Positions 17,155-25,416 of a DNA stretch of 43,727 nt are shown here, piece after piece; position 1 is the first letter of the stretch, and every line of letters begins with the position of its first letter. The translations under genes were made by a program, and so were the position numbers. The DNA lies in assembly GCA_964469555.1 (NCBI GenBank), contig CAYYAQ010000023.1, positions 1-43,727 on the forward strand. The letters run 5' to 3'. The notes below the pieces were generated by a model. The model was not told where the DNA came from. It saw nothing but the letters and a program-made list of their open reading frames with translations, and ran no database searches. Source of the DNA: CAYYAQ01 sp964469555 (GTDB lineage: Bacteria; Planctomycetota; UBA1135; UBA2386).

Positions 17155-20148
17155 CTACTGCGCCTTCGGCTGAGGGAGCGAGGTGGCGTCAGCATCGAGA
17201 TCACCCAGGACGTACTGGATGCCGGCCAACCAGTGGCCGAGCACGGCCTTGTTGCGGAACACGGCGGCGTTGTGTCCCAGAGAGCAGTAGAACACGCGAC
17301 CCTTGCCGTACTCACGGATCCAGGAGACGGCGTTGTCCTTGTCCTCACGACCGTTCTTCTTCTTGCCGACTTTTGGGTCGACGGTCATCAACACGCGGAG
17401 CTTGTCCCGCGAATAGGACGTGAAGCGGAAGATCTCGTCCTTGATCTTGAAGTTCTTGCCATCGAAGGCCCGCGCCAAGGGATGGTCCGGATCCTCCACT
17501 CGAACCCCCCAGGTGTCGCCCGCCCGCCAGGGAGTCCCGTTGGATCGCGCGCCGAGCATCGTCGTGTATTCCTTCCATCCGCCTTCAGCTGCGGCGTGGA
17601 TCGCGGCGAATCCTCCGCCGTTCTTCACGAACTGAATCAGCGCCTCGCGGTCCTTCTTGCTGCTGACCGCCTTCTCGATGCTGGACGCGTTGTTTATGAA
17701 CACCGCGTCGTAGCCTGCGAGACTCTCGGCAGAAAAGTCCGCCACGTCCGTGGAGAAGACGACGTCGAACGCCCCGGTCTTCTCGCTCATTGCTTCCAAC
17801 ATCAAAATGCCCGCGTAGTTCGGCGACCGGTGATTGCCGCGAGAATCCGAGAGCACGAGGATCTTCTTCTTCTTCGTCGTCACAGATGCCGGCGCCGTGG
17901 CGGGTACCGCGGCGTGGATCTTCTTGTAATCAGGCGCTTCGTGTAGCAGCGCCTTCTCCGTGCACGGTGTCTTTTGATCCTTGGTCGTCTTGCGTACGCC
18001 CGCGACGAACTTGGCGTCGAGGTACGGTTTGCCTGTGTTGCCGAAGCTGTTCCGGATGTAGTTCATCACGCCAGCGATCTGCGCATCGGAGTAGCTGCTC
18101 ATGGGAACCATCACTCCCACGAAGGTCTCCGTGCCGAGCGGGCCAGTCATCCCGTGGAGCACGGTCTTGATCAGCGATGCCTTGTCGACGTGCTTCAGCC
18201 GTAGGGAGTTCTTGAAGACCGGCGCCATCTTCTGCGGGCCGGAGGCGGGGGAGTTGCCGTCCTTGCCGTGACACGTGAAGCAGAGGGTGCCGTACAACTC
18301 CTTGCCGAGGTTGAAGCTGATGAGGTCGAGCCGTTCCTTCTCCTTCATCAGCCTGCGCTTGTTCTCCGCCGCGACCTTCCGGCGGTTCACGTCGATGAGC
18401 TTCTTGCACAGGTCGTGGACGCCGGTGATCTTCGGGTGCTCTGTCTGGACCCGCTTCAAGGCGGCTTCGACATCCTTCAGGCAACTCCGCGACAGGGTCA
18501 GGGCCAGTTGTTTCAGCAGCTGCGGTTTCTTCGACTTGGTCAGGGACAGCACCTCCAGCAGAAGATCGACGTCACCCTTCCTCAGCAGCTCCTCGGAGAT
18601 GCGAAGCGCCGCGCACTGCACGATGACGGAGACGTCGCGGAGTTTGTCGAACAGGAGTTCGCGGTCGATGATCCCCAGGCCTTCCAGGGTCCAGAGTGCG
18701 TGCATGCGCGCCAGCGGTTCGGCGTGTTCGCGCGACATCTGCATCAGCTCCCCTGCGACCGAGGTGTCTCTCGACACCACGATCAGCTTCTGCGCCGTGT
18801 CTCTCCACCAGCCGTTCTCGTGCGCGAGAAACTGAATCAGTTCTTTCGCTGGTTTCCCGATCATCTGAGGCCGGGTCGTGCCGCGTTTGAAATCGTCGTG
18901 CACGACGCGCCAGATCCGACCGCGCATGAAGTTCTCGGCCAGACCGAGTTTGTCGACGACCTTCCGCAGGTAGGAACCCTTCTTGACCCAGTTGCCCTCC
19001 TGGATGATGCCGCGATACATGTCGACGATGTAGAGGCAACCGTCGGGTCCGATCGCGGAGTTGACCGGTCGGAAGTTCGGATCCGTCGACGTGATGAACT
19101 CGTCCTTGTCGTAGGCGTTGACGATCTTCGTCTCGCCCAGGACTTCGCGGATCACGCTGCGGCGGATCAGCCGACCCACAGGTTCGCAGAAGATCAGGTT
19201 GCCGTAGAAGTCGGGCGGCAATCTGTGCGCGCGGTAGATGCTCTGGCCGCACGTCGCCGTGAAGTGGTTCAGTGTGTTGTTGTCGCGAAGACGCCGCAGC
19301 CCACCCTGCACGTCGGGGATGTTGTCGCGGGGCCAGACGGTCTTGTACTCGTCGGTCGTGGTGCCGCCGTTCTTGCCGTACACCGTGTGCGTGTTGAAGT
19401 GCTCCGGCCCCTTTTCACTGCCGCCGTTGACAAAGATGACCTTGCCCTCGTCGTCACTCGTCAGTCCCCACTGTCCCGCGCCAGGACAATCTTCCTTCAC
19501 GACCTTCCCGTCGCGCAGCTGGACGCGGTAGGTGCCGTAGGTGCGGTAGATCCAGTTGTCGATCGCCCAGATCAGGCCGCTCGGTTGGTGCTCGAGGTTC
19601 CCGCCGCGCTTGCCGCCGGCGAACCAGAGTTCCTTCTTGTCGGAAACGCCGTCTCCGTCTGTGTCCTCGTAGCTGAAGAGATCCAGCGTGTTCGTCTCCC
19701 CGATGATGACCTTGTTTCCGAGCGGCAGGACGACGCGGGGCAACAATAGNNNNNNNNNNAACAATAGCTTGTCCGCGAAGATCGTCCGCTTGTCCATCAC
19801 GCCATCGTTGTCCGTGTCCTCCATCCGGATGACTCGGCTGACGGGATCGAACTTGCCCGAGCCGTCCGCGTCCTGCATGTAGGTTCGCAGTTCGGCGACG
19901 TACATCCGACCGTTCCCGTCCCACACGCAGAGGCAGGGTTCCTGGACCATCGGTTCGGCGGCGACGAGTTCCATCCGATACCCCGGCTGGAACTGCATCG
20001 TTTCCAGGCAGTCTTCGGGGGACTGGTAGCCGACGTAGAGTCCTTCGGTGTCCCCCTTCACTGTTACCGCTCTGGGGACTGGATGTGCACACGTCGCGGT
20101 GAGTGCGAGGATGGCGAGGATGAGGATCGAGCGACTCGTGGTGCGCAT
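17155..20148 (-). CDS. Propeller dehydrogenase - HEAT - cytochrome c - ThuA fusion
   Basis: 997 codons in the window, including four undetermined ones. An N-terminal signal (ILILAILALTATC) has an imperfect lipobox. Residues ~55-430 are the PVC-type dehydrogenase propeller (GYRMELVAAEPMVQEPCLCV, WDGNGRMYVAELRTYM, RMEDTDNDGVMDKRTIFADK, GPDGCLYIVDMYRG). Residues ~430-600 are HEAT-like (ENGWWRDTAQKLIVV, LARMHALWTLEGLG). Cytochrome c follows with CFTCH at 623-627 and VMVPMSSY as possible Met ligand. Residues ~763-980 are a ThuA-like domain (KKKILVLSDSRGNHRSPNYA, GGGFAAIHAAAEGGW, GRVFYCSLGHN). This combines, in one exported chain, an oxidase-like module, an electron carrier and a sugar-related fold. 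The N gap at 19750-19759 lies inside the propeller and is probably artificial. Confidence 0.88.
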   Translation of the reverse strand: MRTTSRSILILAILALTATCAHPVPRAVTVKGDTEGLYVGYQSPEDCLETMQFQPGYRMELVAAEPMVQEPCLCVWDGNGRMYVAELRTYMQDADGSGKFDPVSRVIRMEDTDNDGVMDKRTIFADKLLXXXXLLLPRVVLPLGNKVIIGETNTLDLFSYEDTDGDGVSDKKELWFAGGKRGGNLEHQPSGLIWAIDNWIYRTYGTYRVQLRDGKVVKEDCPGAGQWGLTSDDEGKVIFVNGGSEKGPEHFNTHTVYGKNGGTTTDEYKTVWPRDNIPDVQGGLRRLRDNNTLNHFTATCGQSIYRAHRLPPDFYGNLIFCEPVGRLIRRSVIREVLGETKIVNAYDKDEFITSTDPNFRPVNSAIGPDGCLYIVDMYRGIIQEGNWVKKGSYLRKVVDKLGLAENFMRGRIWRVVHDDFKRGTTRPQMIGKPAKELIQFLAHENGWWRDTAQKLIVVSRDTSVAGELMQMSREHAEPLARMHALWTLEGLGIIDRELLFDKLRDVSVIVQCAALRISEELLRKGDVDLLLEVLSLTKSKKPQLLKQLALTLSRSCLKDVEAALKRVQTEHPKITGVHDLCKKLIDVNRRKVAAENKRRLMKEKERLDLISFNLGKELYGTLCFTCHGKDGNSPASGPQKMAPVFKNSLRLKHVDKASLIKTVLHGMTGPLGTETFVGVMVPMSSYSDAQIAGVMNYIRNSFGNTGKPYLDAKFVAGVRKTTKDQKTPCTEKALLHEAPDYKKIHAAVPATAPASVTTKKKKILVLSDSRGNHRSPNYAGILMLEAMSEKTGAFDVVFSTDVADFSAESLAGYDAVFINNASSIEKAVSSKKDREALIQFVKNGGGFAAIHAAAEGGWKEYTTMLGARSNGTPWRAGDTWGVRVEDPDHPLARAFDGKNFKIKDEIFRFTSYSRDKLRVLMTVDPKVGKKKNGREDKDNAVSWIREYGKGRVFYCSLGHNAAVFRNKAVLGHWLAGIQYVLGDLDADATSLPQPKAQ
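19742..19767. other. Assembly gap of 10 N with an 8-base overlap on both sides
   Basis: The gap 19750-19759 is flanked on the left (19742-19749) and right (19760-19767) by the same eight bases, aacaatag. Removing one copy and the N run deletes 18 bases, keeps the frame of the surrounding gene and restores a propeller motif reading FADKLLLPRVVLPLG. The gap is therefore most likely two contig ends that really overlap. Confidence 0.85.
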
Positions 20149-20255
20149 CTTGGTAAGTAGGTGAAGGGTGCTGAGGACGCTAACTCCCCCCGAGGGAACC
20201 CAATAGCGTGAGCCTCAAAAAAGAGTGGGTCATACGAAGAACGGCCCGCCGTCAA

Positions 20256-20562
20256 CTAGTCCGCGACCAGGTCATCGCGGGTCCCGCGCCGATTTTCGGC
20301 GATGGCGAGTTCGACGATGGTCGCCGCGCGGCGGAGCCCGTCCACTCTCTCCAGTTCGTTTGCCCACTGCCGTGCACGTTGCCGAAAGCTCGGCTCGGTG
20401 TGTACGCGCTCGATTGTTGTGCGCAGACGCGACGCAGAAAGCCCTTTCGTGGCGAGGAATTCACCGACGCCGGCGTGGCGGATGCGCGCCGCGATGCCTG
20501 ACTGCTCGTTCGCGATGGGCAGCGCGTTGCTGGCGATGACGACAGGGACTTGTGCTGTTTCG
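20256..20562 (-). pseudogene. C-terminal fragment of a UDP-glycosyltransferase-like protein
   Basis: Reading minus toward TAG 20256-20258, about 100 residues match the C-terminal donor-binding half of MGT/UGT-type glycosyltransferases: PVVIASNALPIANEQSGIAA, then GVGEFLATKGLSASRLRTTI, FRQRARQWANELERVDGLRR and AATIVELAIAENR. The frame remains open upstream to 20942, but from about 20562 it has no family resemblance and runs antisense to a permease fragment. The N-terminal ~300 residues of a normal enzyme are absent. Fragment identity is from the motif pattern; the breakpoint is approximate. Confidence 0.6.
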
Positions 20563-20567
20563 GCGAG

Positions 20568-20708
20568 GAGCTCCGCGTCGCGCTCGTCGCCGTCGCTGGG
20601 TTGATCGCGAGCTTCCACACGATCGTCTTCGCCTACGGTCGCAACATCTACTCGCTCTCGCGGGCGGGGTACTACCCGCACTGGCTTTCCGTGACGCACG
20701 GTCGCAAG
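20568..20708 (+). pseudogene. Internal fragment of an ethanolamine-type amino acid permease
   Basis: About 47 residues resemble a transmembrane segment and following loop of ethanolamine/APC-family permeases: LRVALVAVAGLIASFHTIVF, AYGRNIYSLSRAGYYPHWLS, VTHG. No start, no remaining helices and no operon partner are present, so this is debris. It directly abuts the glycosyltransferase fragment on the opposite strand. From 20709 to the next gene at 20955 nothing is recognised. Confidence 0.65.
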
Positions 20709-20954
20709 AACCTCGTCTATTCTCCAGAGGAAGAGTTCGCGGTCAAACAGCGCGAAGCCCATGGGTTGGACTGAACAACACCGGGGTCGGTTGTGCCCGG
20801 CGGTGGGTTGGAGTCCAATCACTGTGAGGCGATGACCGACACTGACGAGATCGATCGGAGCGATTGGATCGCGGTCCACCTGCCGAGGTTGCGGCGTTCG
20901 TCCGGTTGCAGGTGATTTCGTGCCAGCCCGGAGCGGACGCACGCCGGTTATTGA

Positions 20955-22721
20955 CTATTCCTTGGCCCCGACCTGCTGCTTCCCGGACTTCTTGCCCGCA
21001 GCCTCGACCATGCGGCGGTTCTTCAGGTCGTAGCTCTGGCCGTGCTCGAGAACGATGTAGTCCGGCTTGCCGGAGACGACTGGCTTGGTGTGGTCGTAGA
21101 TGTGCACCTTGCGGCCCTTGCGCGAGAAGGCCCTCGCGATCGTGCCCTGCACGACGATCGATGACGCCTCGTCGAGGCCGATGCCGAGCAACTCCGGATA
21201 CGTCTTCACCAGCGAGGTCATGTCCGGCAGGCGACCACGCTGAGAGAAGTGTTGGTCGACGGCCACTCCGGTGAGGAAGCCGAGTCCGGTCTCGTATCCC
21301 TCGGCCATCGGGTCGAGGTTGCCGAGTGAGTTGCCGCGCACCATGTAGCTCGCCTGGATCGAAGCTCCCGCCGATGAGCCGCCGATCACGCCGCCACGCG
21401 CGAGCACGTCGTGCATCAGCTTGTGCACGATCGTGTTCTGGTAGGAGTCGACGAGGTTCCACTGCCGGCCACCGCCGAAGAAGATCCCGGTCGCGTTCCG
21501 CAGCGTGTCCAGGATTTTCTTGTCGGTGTTGGCCGCGTTTCGATCCTTCGTGTGGATCCAGTCCGCGCTCTTCACGCCGGTCTGCCGCCACGACCGCACG
21601 ATGCGTGGCTCCTGGTCGATCTTCTCGGCTTCGCTGCAGGGGACGTAGACCAGGCGCGCCTTCTCCTTGCCGCCAGCCAGTTCGATGAAGTGATCCATCA
21701 GCCCACGCGCCATGCCGCCGCCGCCGATGATGATGAGTGTCCCCTTCGTGACATTCGGTGTTCTCGGCGACCACGCGGGGAAGTTCTTTGCCACGCGTGC
21801 GTGAGCGCTGCGGCTGAGTGCGATCAAGTCGCCCAGACGGTCTGGTCGGAATGTTCGCGAGGTGGCGACGTTGCGTCTGCGCCCGGAGCGGCGGCGAGAT
21901 CGTTGCCTACCGCCGCCGCTTCGCTGAGTTCGACGCTGGCTGGCTGGGGATTCCTGTCGGTTCATGCGATCCACGCGCAGCTTGCGTTTGGGGGAAGCGC
22001 TCACGCAGCCGTACACGCTCCCTTCGCCCAGCACGTCGATGAACCGCTGGTGCAACACCATCGCCGTCTTCTCGTCGACGCCGAGACCGACGAGCGACGG
22101 TCGCGCCGCGAGTACGCCGAGGAGCCGAGCCCGGCGGCTCTTCGTGCTGTAGTGATCGTCGATGACGGCGCCCGGAATCAGGTCCAGTCCCGTCCCGATC
22201 ACGGCCTTGGATTGGCCCGATTCGATCATCACCTTGGTCAGCGCGCGCGTGATGTCGCCGTTGCCTCCGATCACGCCACCGCGCGCGATCACTTCACGCA
22301 ACGCGGTTTCGATCGGGGTGCCTCGAAACATCTCGGCGAACTTGGAACTGCGGTCCCCGACGATCCAGACGCCGGTCGCCTTGCCGATCGGCGCGCCGAG
22401 GTCTGCGGCACCCGCGGCTTCCTTCGAATCGGCGTGAATGCCGTCGACGGACTTCGCCTTGTGCTTCGTGAACGGTGTCCGCACGGCGTCCTCGATCTTC
22501 GCCGTGGAGAGGATGACGATTTTCGCCGTCTCGCCGCCGGCCATCTGCACGAAACGATCGAAGATCTCGTCTGGCAATGTTCCGCCACCGCCGACGAAAA
22601 AGGTGCCCTTCAGCCGCGGAATGGGCTCGACGGCCTTCGGGTTGTACTGCGCGCCCAGGCTGACGTGCAACGCGAGGACGACGAAGAAGGGTCGGATGCG
22701 AGCGCGACGAGTTGGAGCCAA
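20955..22721 (-). CDS. Tandem peptidase S51 (cyanophycinase-like) protein, first domain without Ser nucleophile
   Basis: 588 residues from TTG 22721, preceded by CCGGAGAACTGCC; the frame opens at 22856, but that would overlap the divergent gene and add 45 Arg-rich residues before the signal peptide (PFFVVLALHVSLGAQ). Two S51-type domains follow. Domain 1 (~28-250) has KGTFFVGGGGTLP, ARGGVIGGNGDI where the nucleophile loop should be, DDHYSTKSRRARLLG and LVGLGVDEKTA. Domain 2 (~326-580) has LIIIGGGGMARGLMD, the intact ARGGVIGGSSAGA (Ser450), DQHFSQRGRLPD and LLGIGLDEASSIVV. Family enzymes are serine peptidases or cyanophycinases; a secreted form is typical of planctomycetes. The linker (~252-300) is unusually Arg-rich and may contain paired frameshifts (21836-21968). 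Domain 1 is presumably non-catalytic. Confidence 0.85.
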   Translation of the reverse strand: MAPTRRARIRPFFVVLALHVSLGAQYNPKAVEPIPRLKGTFFVGGGGTLPDEIFDRFVQMAGGETAKIVILSTAKIEDAVRTPFTKHKAKSVDGIHADSKEAAGAADLGAPIGKATGVWIVGDRSSKFAEMFRGTPIETALREVIARGGVIGGNGDITRALTKVMIESGQSKAVIGTGLDLIPGAVIDDHYSTKSRRARLLGVLAARPSLVGLGVDEKTAMVLHQRFIDVLGEGSVYGCVSASPKRKLRVDRMNRQESPASQRRTQRSGGGRQRSRRRSGRRRNVATSRTFRPDRLGDLIALSRSAHARVAKNFPAWSPRTPNVTKGTLIIIGGGGMARGLMDHFIELAGGKEKARLVYVPCSEAEKIDQEPRIVRSWRQTGVKSADWIHTKDRNAANTDKKILDTLRNATGIFFGGGRQWNLVDSYQNTIVHKLMHDVLARGGVIGGSSAGASIQASYMVRGNSLGNLDPMAEGYETGLGFLTGVAVDQHFSQRGRLPDMTSLVKTYPELLGIGLDEASSIVVQGTIARAFSRKGRKVHIYDHTKPVVSGKPDYIVLEHGQSYDLKNRRMVEAAGKKSGKQQVGAKE

Positions 22722-22854
22722 GGCAGTTCTCCGGTTGGAGGGCGGTGGGGAGACCACTCTACGAAAGGCGGGGAGTCCACGCTGTCCGAATTGGCGGGCC
22801 GGGTACCGTGTTTGTGAATCGTGGCGGGGTCTGGTGTGATCTGCCGACTTCCAC

Positions 22855-24084
22855 ATGCCTCTCGACCTCGATTTCGTTCGATCTCAATTCCCCGGACTCC
22901 GCGATGAGGAGGTTTTCCTCGACAACGCCGGTGGGTCGATGACGCTCGCCCGCGTCGCGGAGCGCGTGCAGGATTACTTGCTGCACACCGACGTGCAGTT
23001 GGGCGCGACGTACCCGACGTCGGTGCGCGCGGCGGAGCGGTACTCTTCGGCCCGCATGCGCATGGCTGAGTTCATCGGCGCGGCGCGACCGGATGAGATC
23101 GTGTTCGGGCCGTCGTCGACAATCTTGTTGAAGATCCTCTCGTCGGCGATGCGGAGCGTCGTGGGGGCGGGGGATGAGCTCGTGGTTACGCGCATGGATC
23201 ACGAAGCGAACATCGGGTGCTGGATCGAATTGGCGGAGCAGCGGGGCGCTGCCGTTCGATTCTGGGAGCCCGATGAAGCGACAGGTGATCTCGAACTCTC
23301 CGGACTCGAGCCGCTGCTGAGTGATCGGACCCGACTCGTCGCGGTGACCCACGTGTCCAACATCAGGGGCACCATCCATCCGATCGCCGAGATCGCGCGC
23401 GAGGTCCACGAACACGGCGCACGGATCTGCGTCGATGGCGTCGCGTTCGCTCCGCATCGAGCGCTCGACGTTGGCGTCTGGGACGTCGACTACTACGTCT
23501 TCAGTCTGTACAAGGTCTTCGGTCCGCACCACGCGATTCTCTACGGAAAGCACGACGCACTGCTCGAGCTCGACCCGGTCAACCACTACTTCTTCCAGCG
23601 CGAACAGGTGCCCGGCAAGCTCGAGCCGGGGAACGCGAACTACGAACTCTCTCACGGGACCGCGGGAATCGTTGACTACGTGGAAGAACTCGGTCGGCGC
23701 ACGGACCCTTCCGCCGACCCGGTGGCAGCGAGGCGAATCGCGTGGGACGGGATCAGCGAGCACGAAGAAATGCTGGCTGACCGTCTATTGTCATTCCTGC
23801 GGAGCCGCGACGACGTGACGATCGTTGGGCACGCGGACGCGGCGCGAGAACGACGAGTACCCACGGTCAGCTTCGTGCACGCGACGCTCCGTTCATCGGA
23901 GATCGTCACCGCGATGGACGCGCACGACATCGGCATCCGGTTCGGTCACTTCTACGCGGCGCGGCTGATCGAGAGCCTCGACCTCGTAGCGAAGGACGGC
24001 GTCGTGCGCGTGTCCATGGTCCACTACAATTCGCTGGCTGAGATCGACCGGCTGGTCACGGCGTTCGCGGAGATCCTCGCGTGA
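22855..24084 (+). CDS. Cysteine desulfurase-like PLP enzyme (class V aminotransferase family)
   Basis: 409 residues, cytoplasmic, no signal. Class V fold: FLDNAGGSMTLARVAERVQD at the start, MDHEANIGCW (His116 stacking on the cofactor), ICVDGVAFAPH (Asp194), and DYYVFSLYKVFGPHHAILYG with Lys220 as the Schiff-base lysine. The long QLGATYPTS segment and FGHFYAARLIESL near the C-terminus fit the 'cysteine desulfurase-like' subgroup rather than IscS/SufS. The conserved active Cys of IscS in its mobile loop is not obvious, so sulfur transfer is uncertain. Divergent from the S51 gene with 133 bases between the chosen starts. Confidence 0.85.
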   Translation: MPLDLDFVRSQFPGLRDEEVFLDNAGGSMTLARVAERVQDYLLHTDVQLGATYPTSVRAAERYSSARMRMAEFIGAARPDEIVFGPSSTILLKILSSAMRSVVGAGDELVVTRMDHEANIGCWIELAEQRGAAVRFWEPDEATGDLELSGLEPLLSDRTRLVAVTHVSNIRGTIHPIAEIAREVHEHGARICVDGVAFAPHRALDVGVWDVDYYVFSLYKVFGPHHAILYGKHDALLELDPVNHYFFQREQVPGKLEPGNANYELSHGTAGIVDYVEELGRRTDPSADPVAARRIAWDGISEHEEMLADRLLSFLRSRDDVTIVGHADAARERRVPTVSFVHATLRSSEIVTAMDAHDIGIRFGHFYAARLIESLDLVAKDGVVRVSMVHYNSLAEIDRLVTAFAEILA

Positions 24085-24232
24085 AGTCGCTGCGATAACG
24101 GGTCAGTACGTCTCCGCGCGCGCCGGGCAGCACGTAGATCTCAGCCAGCGAATCGTGCGGGTCTCGCCCTTCGTCAGGGGGGCCGACGCGCACCGATCGG
24201 GGAGCTTCCCGAGTAGGGATCGGCGTTCCGGT

Positions 24233-24380
24233 TCAGTAGCCGAGCGAGTCCGGCAGCGCGACGTGCACGACCTGGATGCCGTCGCCCGGCTTCACATCGA
24301 ACTTCGTGAGCTCGACGTGGTTCTTCCACGCAGTGTTCGCGCCCCTTGGCGTCGTCCAGAGGGTGACGCTGCCCCGCGTT
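24233..24380 (-). pseudogene. C-terminal remnant of an unknown gene
   Basis: Reading minus to TGA at 24233-24235, about 48 residues are protein-like: TRGSVTLWTTPRGANTAWKN, HVELTKFDVKPGDGIQVVHV, ALPDSLGY. The frame is closed by TGA just upstream, so it has no start and no N-terminus. Family not recognised. The rest of the 331-base stretch between 24085 and 24415 shows no gene. Confidence 0.4.
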
Positions 24381-24415
24381 CTTCATCTCTGTGAGCGCAC
24401 TATATCCCGCAGACC

Positions 24416-25075
24416 TCAGAGCGACTCGAGGATCCTCCTGGCGTCGCGGTCCCTTCTCTCGTCGCCGTGACGAAGTTGGAGATAGCGCCGCAAAGATTCG
24501 CGGGCGAGTTGCCCGTCCCCGACCTTTGCGGCGGTCGCACCGATCAAGAACAAGCAGACCGCGTCGCGAGGTCGCTGGCGACCGTAGTCCTGCAGCAGAG
24601 GTAGCGCGACGGGGAAGCGACCGAGGTTGTACGCCGCGACCGCCTGATTGTACAGCAACTCGAGACGATGACTCTCTGTCCGCACCGGGCCGATGTTTGC
24701 CGCGGCGAACTCGAAAGCGTCGGCCTGTCTACCTTGTGCAGCCAGGTTGTGCGTCAAGTTGATGAGCAGGGCGTCACGATCGAAGAACGAGACCCTTCCC
24801 CGCCACGGGACGAGCGCCGCGCGGTAGCAACGTTCGGCGGCGCCGAGTTGACGAATTCGCTCGTAGGCGCGACCGAGGTGCGAGAGCCCTTCGCGATAGC
24901 CGGGATCGTGATCGACCTCCGCGGAGAACAGCGTGAGGTCATCGCGGAAGAGTTGCAGCCGCACGACGATCCGCGCGGTGAACGCCGCGAGGACCACGGC
25001 ACACAGGACGGTGATCGTCCGTGCGGTCCTGGCGAAGTTCGAAGGCGTGACGGACGCCGTCGTGATGGACGTCAT
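24416..25075 (-). CDS. Membrane-anchored TPR protein
   Basis: 219 residues from ATG 25075, with AAGGAG nearby; the frame opens further upstream, but the first 94 codons there are Arg/Pro-rich and overlap the DUF493 gene. One transmembrane segment (~17-33, TITVLCAVVLAAFTARIVVR) is followed by tetratricopeptide-like helices: YREGLSHLGRAYERIRQLGA, AERCYRAALVPW, LLYNQAVAAYNLGRFPVALP, LLQDYG. Probably a cytoplasm- or periplasm-facing scaffold; no partner gene is evident. It lies 71 bases downstream of the DUF493 gene on the same strand and may be cotranscribed with it. Confidence 0.7.
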   Translation of the reverse strand: MTSITTASVTPSNFARTARTITVLCAVVLAAFTARIVVRLQLFRDDLTLFSAEVDHDPGYREGLSHLGRAYERIRQLGAAERCYRAALVPWRGRVSFFDRDALLINLTHNLAAQGRQADAFEFAAANIGPVRTESHRLELLYNQAVAAYNLGRFPVALPLLQDYGRQRPRDAVCLFLIGATAAKVGDGQLARESLRRYLQLRHGDERRDRDARRILESL

Positions 25076-25146
25076 CGACTTCTCCTTGACGCCGAGCGTT
25101 CGCAAGTGATTTCGGAGAGAGGGTCTCCTGACCTGAAATCCCGGGC

Positions 25147-25401
25147 CTAGATCACCATTCGGACATTTGGCTTCGCGTTGAGGGCCTGGAAGAGTGCGTC
25201 GCGGTGCGCCTCGTCCTCTACCATCAGGCTGAGGCTCATGGAGAGATACTTGCCGCTCCGGTTGGCCTCGCGGAGCTGGTGGTCCATGTCTCCGACGACC
25301 TCGTGGATCGCAGCCCGGATCTCGTCCGGATCGACGCCGATGACGCGGTACTCCCATTCGCAGGGGTAGTCGATGAGGGGGCGGTCGGGCGACGGGTCCA
25401 T
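25147..25401 (-). CDS. DUF493/YbeD-like protein
   Basis: 84 residues, close to the 87 of E. coli YbeD. Sequence shows the family pattern: LIDYPCEWEYRVIGVDPDEI, then DHQLREANRSGKYLSMSLSL and a short C-terminal helix and strand. The fold is a small ferredoxin-like ACT-type domain; its function is not established (in some proteobacteria it sits with lipoate genes, not seen here). Only 15 bases separate its start from the divergent YHYH-like gene. Confidence 0.8.
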   Translation of the reverse strand: MDPSPDRPLIDYPCEWEYRVIGVDPDEIRAAIHEVVGDMDHQLREANRSGKYLSMSLSLMVEDEAHRDALFQALNAKPNVRMVI

Positions 25402-25416
25402 GGCTTAGGATCTTAG

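Noticed and set aside
18268..19749. Long plus-strand open frame inside the cytochrome-ThuA gene
   Set aside because: Antisense shadow; ends at the N gap and shows no domain.
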